This document shows positions 58,270 through 64,000 of a DNA stretch of 64,000 nucleotides, piece by piece. Location of the stretch: NCBI GenBank assembly GCA_031216915.1, contig CM062294.1, forward strand, positions 393,877,217 to 393,941,216. Direction: 5' to 3'. Source of the stretch: Pictodentalium vernedei (taxonomy: Eukaryota > Mollusca > Scaphopoda > Dentaliida > Dentaliidae). Within the stretch, counting starts at the first letter, position 1, and every line of letters starts with the position of its first letter. The notes under the pieces were generated by a model that saw nothing but the letters and a program-made list of their open reading frames with translations, did not search any database and was not told the origin of the DNA. Position numbers and translations under genes: made by a program.

Positions 58270-58434
58270 CCGCCTCTAAAATTCTTGGAGGTCATTTTGG
58301 GTAAAACTGTGGTGGATGTTCAGGGTAAAATTTTGGAGGCCGGTTTGGGTAAAATGTAGAGGCCTGTTTGGGTTCATTGGAGGCCAGTTTGGGTAAAAAT
58401 GTTGGAGGCCGGTTTGGGGGTATTCGTTGGGGGG

Positions 58435-59488
58435 CCTCCCCCATTTCTTTCTGTGGGCATGACCCTGCAGTCGTTGCTCTCTCCTCCAGCTCCCCTTTAG
58501 GGAAGTGGAAGGATGGAGAAACAAGGGGATGTTCCCAGTTAGGAATGTATGCTATGTCCTACTGTTCCCAGTTAGGAACCCCCCTCCCCCCCCCCCCAAA
58601 AAAAAAAAAATTGCAAAATTTAGTGCTCAAAGAGCGAATCTGAGGCATTCGTTGTGTGTGGACTGTAGCATGTGTAGCCCCTATATTGGAGACCCTATTG
58701 CAGGTCTGAGGAGGAGGGATCCAGTAAGAAAATTTTGGAAGGTGGAGTCAGGACGGTTGCATAGAGTCCGGAGGCCAGAGTCACCGTAAGGTTGCTAAGC
58801 TTAGCAATAACCAACTATTTTTTTCTGTAATATTTTCCAGGAAGATGAATGCATTTCTGCATTCATCAGGGCATAAGTAATGAAGATAAAAAAACATACC
58901 CCCCTCCCCCCACCCCCAGAAATGTTTAAAAAGACGTTTTGGCTCAAAAAATGAATGGTGACGGGATGCTTGGAAAAAGTGCTTTTTAAAAAAATTCTGT
59001 CACCACTCTGGTATTTGAAGAAAATTAACTTATAGAATTTGTGTTTGCTTTGTTGTGTTCTCTAGATCTTGTTCTATAAAAATGAAATACTGTTGGCGTA
59101 TTCAGGACATATTGGTGCTCAAGGTTGACTTAAAATTAAGCATACCCTGAGATGAAAAAGGCAAAAATTGCTAACTGTCCACATTTTTTCATAGGCAAAC
59201 TCCTCTTCCTAAAATTTACTGATATGACTTCTAAGGATTTACAAATCCACATGGAGCATAAACGGCAAAAGATGAGCCATGCTTTGACTTTGAATCTTTG
59301 ATTTACTATGATTGGACTGGAGTGGCAAAAAAAATCATATTACACTTTCAAAAACGTTATCTCAAGAAAAATAAAGAGAGAATGACTTTTCAAATATTAT
59401 TATTAAAAACAACTATGCCAATCTGTTGAAAATCGTTTTGAAAACATTGTGAAGGCCAACAAAAGGGTGTACGGAAAGATAATTTTCA
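58435..59488. other. Unassigned, no convincing gene
   Basis: Contains poly-C/poly-A tracts (58561-58610, 58899-58915) and short frames without a known domain. A small cysteine-bearing frame near 58640-58790 (CVDCSMCSPYIGD) is too short to judge. Confidence 0.4.
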
Positions 59489-59496
59489 GTTTTCAC

Positions 59497-60321
59497 TAGG
59501 GCTGTCACGATTATTCGACTAACCGTCGACTATTGAATTAGTCGACGTTTTTTATTTTTAGTCGATCGTCGTTCATTTTCAAGGTGGTACATGTCTACTA
59601 CATGTCGGGGCTAAATTGCATTGTTTTGTGAGGTGAATGATCAATGAAGGTGAATAACTTTAAATATCTAACCATAGTTAACATTCATATCTGGAAGACT
59701 GTACGACTGTCACTGACTGTGTAAGAAAGAACACTCACAGTTACTCGAGAAGAATAGATTCTTCTGAATTTCTCCAGTCTTGTACACACGAATGCACCCA
59801 TTGGAAAACCCAAAGCGCAGAAGTGACAAAATTATGACGAAAGTCAGAACGTCAGATCACTTCTCAAAGTTCGGAATTTCAGAGTAAGATCCAATTTTAA
59901 CAACTGACGAGGGAATGCATAGATCTCAATGTTCAAAATTTCGAGAAACTTATTGCAAAAAGGAAACATATGCAGGAACGTTCTTTGGTAAATTCATCGG
60001 CTTCAATCTAGTTCAAACTTGGACCCGCAGTCAGTAACATTATTTTTGGGGTCGGTACGTCCTACAGGACGTACCAACCCCAAAAATTATATTACGGACT
60101 GTGGGTCCAAGATTGGACTACATGTAGCTTCAGTCGGGACCGATTTGTTGTTCCCACAACCCCACTTCGTCTGAACACACTGGTGCCATTGTCATTTTCA
60201 GAGTTTTACGAACAGAAGAATGATTTGCTAAAAAATCACGGGAAGCGACTATTAATCGACTAACCGTTGATTACTGGTCACGATTAGTCGATTACAAAAA
60301 ATGATAGTCGCGACAGCCCTA
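59497..60321. mobile_element. Non-autonomous hAT-like element, 825 bp
   Basis: The tips TAGGGCTGTCACGATTA and TAGGGCTGTCGCGACTA are inverted and flanked by an exact 8-bp duplication GTTTTCAC (59489-59496 and 60322-60329). Subterminal ATTCGACTAACCGTCGACTA also recurs in inverse near 60245-60295. There is no transposase inside. The tip sequence and duplication length are those of hAT elements. Confidence 0.95.
60009..60120. repeat. 112-bp hairpin inside the hAT element
   Basis: Arms of about 53 bp (TAGTTCAAACTTGGACCC side, through GGGGTCGGTACGTCC) meet at TACAGGACGTACC. It has a few mismatches and one small bulge. Confidence 0.9.
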
Positions 60322-60329
60322 GTTTTCAC

Positions 60330-60829
60330 TCACTTACCTACATTTTAAACGCTCGATCTGCTGTCAGCCAACATGGAATTTTCCCAGAAATTTCCCATCA
60401 TCAGAGTTACCTCCCCATTACTAAATTAAATGCTGTCTGTTGTATTGAGATCAGTGTGGGTTTTAGAATTTTCTTTTTTAAATGGGTTTAGAATATATTT
60501 ATTCTATAATTGCTGCATATTATTTTGATGAAGCGCGACAAATCGGCAATGTTTGAATATTAACAAGTTTTCCCCACGTACTTATTGTTGTTTTTCTTTG
60601 TCACCAGTCGTCATGAAATTGAGTTTCATATAATTCAATCCAGTCAGAATTAACCTTGGCTAAATTTAGCCCGGAAAATCTCATCATTACCATTATTTAG
60701 ATGGTTTTAAAATAGCCACCCACGAAAACAGTGCTTTCTGACACCATACGCAGAGTTTCCAAAAAGGACAGGAAGCGACGTTGGTTGTTGCAACTAAACA
60801 GTGTTTAGAGAACATGTTCAGTGTTTTAG
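60330..60829. other. Unassigned
   Basis: No gene or repeat recognised; the composition is AT-rich. Confidence 0.4.
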
Positions 60830-61995
60830 ATTCCGATACCCCTGGGGATGAGAGAAAGAGGGACATTGAGAGGGGAGAGGTGATTGCTGATGTCGATAGG
60901 ACAGATGGGGTAAGGAGGATACTGTCCTCAGGATGGTGAAGAGAAAGAGGGGACCGGAGGTATGCAACACAAAGGGAGTTGCAGATGATATAGGAACTGG
61001 GGGAAGAAGAAAATTAGTTGTAGCGGGGAGTAGCATTGTACATGTACGTGGTATTGACAGTGTAGTTTTGTGATCCTGTTAGTTCTAATCGAACAGTCTT
61101 GTGCTTTCCTGGGGAGAAGGTGGAGGATTGAAGGGACCGGGTAGATGGTATTGTGGCAGGGTCAGGATCAGATTAAGTAGTGGTGGTCCATGTGGGAACC
61201 AACAATATCAGGGAGAGAAGGTCAGTAACTTTGGTGGAGTTGTACAGAGGTTTAGTCAGCAAACCACTCAGGAGGAATGCAAGAGTAGTTGTATCCAGGG
61301 TCCTTCTTGTCATAGGGGTGGGGACAAACAGAACTCGAGAATGTGGAGTTGGGGGACTACTGCGAATCCCTTTATCGACCATTAGGACATGTTTTGAGGC
61401 AACAGGAGCATGTACAGGCGTGATGGACTACATCTTAGCAGAATGGGGACACAGGTATTGGGGGATAAAAGTCTAGGGTAGTGGAGCCTTTTTGGAGAGG
61501 ACTGGGATGGAAGCCCAGAGGCAAGTACAGCAAGAGTGGACACAGGTGGGGTGAAGTTGAACAAGAGCAAGGGGGACAGAATGAGTTTACTAAGGCTAGT
61601 GTCAGAAAGCAGTGGGATCAGTAGGCGGAAGTCAATGAATCTTGGTACCCTGAAAGTGGGTTATAGCAACATCCAGGGTCTCCACAGGAAAGTAAGTGAA
61701 ATTGCTACATTGATCGAGGCAGAGGACTTTGATGTCATGCTTCAGTGAGACATGGTTAAGACATGAGGAAGGTGTAGACCAAGTAACAGGGTGCGTGTGG
61801 ATAGGTGTAGGGTGAGTGGAAGGCCAGAAAAAGGAGGGAGGGGTAGGCATGTACTTTAAAGAGGATTTAAAACCGTTCCTGATCACAGACACGGAAGATG
61901 TCAGCACCTCGGCTGAGGTATCAAAAGAAATTGAATGGGTAAAGAACAATCTAAAAAACACTGCAAAACTGTCTGACACAAGGTTGCCGTGGTTC
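60830..61995 (+). pseudogene. LINE 5' region: SGNH-type ORF and endonuclease start, broken
   Basis: The first part resembles the esterase-like first ORF of CR1/L2-type LINEs: VVAGSSIVHVRG near 61018 gives a G-x-S block and VVVHVGTNNI near 61180-61210 gives the G-T-N block, with SRVLLVIGVGTN following. The second part (61640-61900) reads as the start of an APE-type endonuclease: LKVGYSNIQGLHRKVSEIA, then SETWLRHEEG in a shifted frame, then GGVGMYFKEDLKP. The endonuclease would nick target DNA to prime reverse transcription. Frameshifts lie near 61085, 61745 and 61810. No reverse transcriptase follows; the copy ends near 61990 and a short AATGAATAAATGAA tail follows, so the middle is deleted or the copy is rearranged. 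Confidence 0.75.
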
Positions 61996-61999
61996 TGAA

Positions 62000-62209
62000 A
62001 GTGTTATTAAACCCCAATGAATAAATGAATTTCTATCTTCTTTGAACTTTGAAGGCTATTCCTTGATGCTTTAATTGTACATTTTTATCCTGAAGGTGTA
62101 TTTGGCCTGCCTCGTTGACAGCTGTTAGTGCATGGAGGTTTATTTTTTCAGGTTCTGCTTTATTTTTTTTAAAACCTCGGTTTCAGTTAAATGTTTTTGT
62201 ATTTCCAGG
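62000..62209. other. Unassigned spacer
   Basis: AT-rich, nothing recognised. AAACCTCGGTTTCAG at about 62171 resembles the subterminal AAACCGAGG of the next element and could be a fragment of a relative. Confidence 0.4.
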
Positions 62210-62217
62210 CCCTTCAG

Positions 62218-62777
62218 TAGAGCTGTAGGTTAACCGAAACCAAACCGAGGTTTTTAGTTTTTTAAAAAAACAGAAACCGTCGACATCCCGTAATCTAAGG
62301 TTTTTCGTCTTTTATTATATACTCTCTTGCTGCAGAAATTCACAGAATGTAGCCATCCCAGAGTAGTGAGAGTACCCAGACACTGCCAATGGCAGGGTCT
62401 GGGTACTCTCACTACTCTGGGAAGGCTACATTCTGTGAATTGCCAACATTTCAGTTTAGTTGTGTTTGCAGCCTTCCTCAAGTTGTGTGTAGGTGTCAGA
62501 CCTCGAAAAATGGCCAAGCACAATAAAAGTTCTGTATATTTAGGTAATTATTATATTGGCCTTCCTGATTCTTCATGTATTATAGCTTATTTCAGGCAAT
62601 CATTGAGTTTCACTCAATTTCACTATCATTCAGTTATGACTCTGGACATAAGAATGAGTTTTATTGAATTTTACTTGGCCTCATGAACAAACCGAAAACC
62701 GAACCGAACCGAGGTTTTTCTCCATCTGAAAAACCAAAACTGAAACCGAACAAGAAATTTAAAAACCTACAGCTCTA
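62218..62777. mobile_element. Non-autonomous hAT-like element, 560 bp
   Basis: Perfect 14-bp inverted tips TAGAGCTGTAGGTT, flanked by an exact 8-bp duplication CCCTTCAG (62210-62217 and 62778-62785). The subterminal parts contain repeated CCGAACCGAGG-type text in both arms. There is no transposase frame. A long hairpin lies inside. Confidence 0.95.
62337..62441. repeat. 105-bp near-perfect hairpin inside the hAT element
   Basis: Arms of about 51 bp (AATTCACAGAATGTAGCC side, through AGAGTAGTGAGAGTACCCAG) meet at TGCCAATGGCA, with two or three mismatches. Confidence 0.95.
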
Positions 62778-62785
62778 CCCTTCAG

Positions 62786-63779
62786 ATAACCTAAATCACT
62801 ATCGTCTTACTCAGGGGTCGATTTAATTTTTAAAAATTGAATAGCAGTTTACTGACTTTGATAACTTTCAATTAGCATTTTCTATTGTATGCTTTTGTCA
62901 TGTGAAATTGATTAGCTATAGTTGAAAATTGTTTTGAAATTCACTGTGCAAATCCATTTAAATCGAGCACTGGTCTTACTAGAAAAGACCATAAAAATGT
63001 CACCTGAGAGCTATTTAAAGTGTGTTATGTCCTTCTGGCTGTACTGGGGCATAGCACACTACACTAGTACTCATTTGACGAAGTGTTAATATGAATTTGG
63101 AGTAGATTCATATATGCCTTTTGTTTGTGTTCTTGTTGTATATCTTCTATTTGGTAAATGCTATACACTAGTGGCAGTGCTATGGATAAAACTTCAAATT
63201 GCTATTTGACACAATCTGGGCACCTTTAAAGACCATGTCAGGCTTTGTAGAAATGCTCAGATATCGCCCCCATGGAATCCAAATTATCCAAATATGAAAT
63301 TTTTTTCCTAGGGCAGGGCCTCTGGATCGCAAACCAACAGGTGGGGAACACATAGCCTCACATTTTTCCACCCTAGCTCAGGCCTATGGCCTTCAGGAGA
63401 TGCCAAAGGCATCTCGACCTTGGACCCCTACATCTTACTTACCCCCCCCCCCCCCCCCCCAAATCAAAATAAAAAATCATGGCCTCCACCACTGCTATAC
63501 ATTATATACCTGTTTTGTTATTTTGTGTTCAGTTTTAATTTCGATAAAATAAATAATTTGGACTTGTATAACTTTTCTGTTATGTTTAACATCACCATAA
63601 TACAGTGACTCCATTCACTGGCCTGTTCCTCGATCCCTCACTGGACCTCTCGCCTTTTTTCGAAGTACTGAGTATGATCTCTCCCTCATGTTGTTATGTG
63701 CAAAATATAATGGATTTACGGCATCAACGAGTATCATATAGGGAATAAATGGTCGAAGTTAATACCACAATATAATTTT
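62786..63779. other. Unassigned, with a poly-C tract
   Basis: No gene motif. The poly-C run at about 63441-63460 lies next to poly-A. The phrase GGCCTATGGCCTTCAGG near 63381 forms a small hairpin. Nothing else was recognised. Confidence 0.4.
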
Positions 63780-64000
63780 TAGTCCCCCACAGTTTCACCA
63801 TGAAGGGGACTATTGCATTGCACTCCATCGGTCTGTTCATCCATCTGTCTGTCCCTCCTGTCCTGTATCCACCTGTATCCCAGAGATGTTTTGGTGCTTT
63901 TGTTTCAAATTTTCAGATTTGATGGGGAATTTGGAAAAATTTATGCAAGTCAATTTTCTTTCGAAAAAATTGAAGATGGCCGACTGGTGGCCATTTTTGT
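63780..64000. repeat. Start of a dispersed repeat (TAGTCCCC end), cut by the window edge
   Basis: It begins TAGTCCCCCACAGTTTCACC and soon shows GAAGGGGACTA, a short inverted match to its own start, then TCTGTTCATCCATCTGTCTG. This start resembles a repeat common in several invertebrate genomes (from memory). The remainder lies outside the window. Confidence 0.45.

Larger units (their letters stand above)
54660..58425. mobile_element. MULE-like element with CCGGCCTCCAC words, outermost of four nested
   Basis: Left words lie at 56859-56945 (GGCCTCCACAATTTCGCCC, CCAAACCAGCCTCCGC); right words lie at 58270-58425 (TTGGAGGCCGGTTTGGGTAA). The right tip read inward is GAATACCCCCAAACCGG, matching the tip of the MULE at 26903. 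The left tip is degraded (GGATCTAAAAGGCCGG). The right flank is GTTGGGGGG and the left flank is a G run, compatible with a duplication inside poly-G but weak. The interior shows no transposase. Three further elements are nested in its left end. Confidence 0.65.

Overview
This window looks like a repeat-dense stretch of an invertebrate animal genome. I found no gene I would assign to the host. The evidence for an animal is the mix of CR1/jockey-type LINE fragments, tRNA-derived SINEs carrying the 'TGTCCTTGGGCAAGG' core, a Crypton-type tyrosine recombinase, a Ty3/gypsy integrase remnant, small hAT elements and several Mutator-like (MULE) elements. I cannot fix the phylum; a marine invertebrate is a guess. 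Nearly every coding remnant carries stops or frameshifts, so the region is mostly decayed mobile DNA with a few recent insertions.

Layout. 1-6.5 kb: tandemly duplicated repeat, MULE transposase remnant with its terminal words, LINE reverse transcriptase, small tandem duplications. 6.5-11.4 kb: decayed SGNH hydrolase, long hairpin, Crypton recombinase with one in-frame stop, gypsy integrase remnant. 11.7-14.1 kb: diverged inverted-repeat element holding two kinds of SINE. 15.4-22.0 kb: long-arm foldback element carrying a C2H2 zinc-finger gene, its left arm split by a LINE. 22.0-26.8 kb: LINE tail, MULE remnant, truncated SINE, hAT element. 26.9-53.0 kb: a MULE of about 3 kb into which a 23.1-kb palindromic satellite element has inserted. 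53.1-58.4 kb: a run of small foldback elements, nested up to four deep. 58.4-64.0 kb: two hAT elements and a LINE fragment.

The main discovery is a group of foldback/MULE-like elements. Their terminal inverted repeats are built from short tandem 'words', most of them variants of one theme (G-G-N-C-G-A-N-T-T-G-N-C-C). Target duplications of 8-9 bp can be read directly for six elements. The extreme member (29,895-53,011) has arms made of two related 144-145-bp satellites (A, B) and a short CpG-rich satellite (C) that itself resembles the terminal word. Its arms are very unequal (15.5 against 7.6 kb). The long arm contains a recent 4.86-kb direct duplication whose two copies, in the portion I compared, differ mostly by CG to TG/CA changes.

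Two other objects deserve attention. One is an intact 272-codon reading frame inserted into a MULE transposase between 11-bp direct repeats. The other is the zinc-finger foldback at 15.4-22.0 kb, which may be an uncharacterised transposon type. All repeat assignments were made by eye, without database searches; family names rest on remembered motifs.
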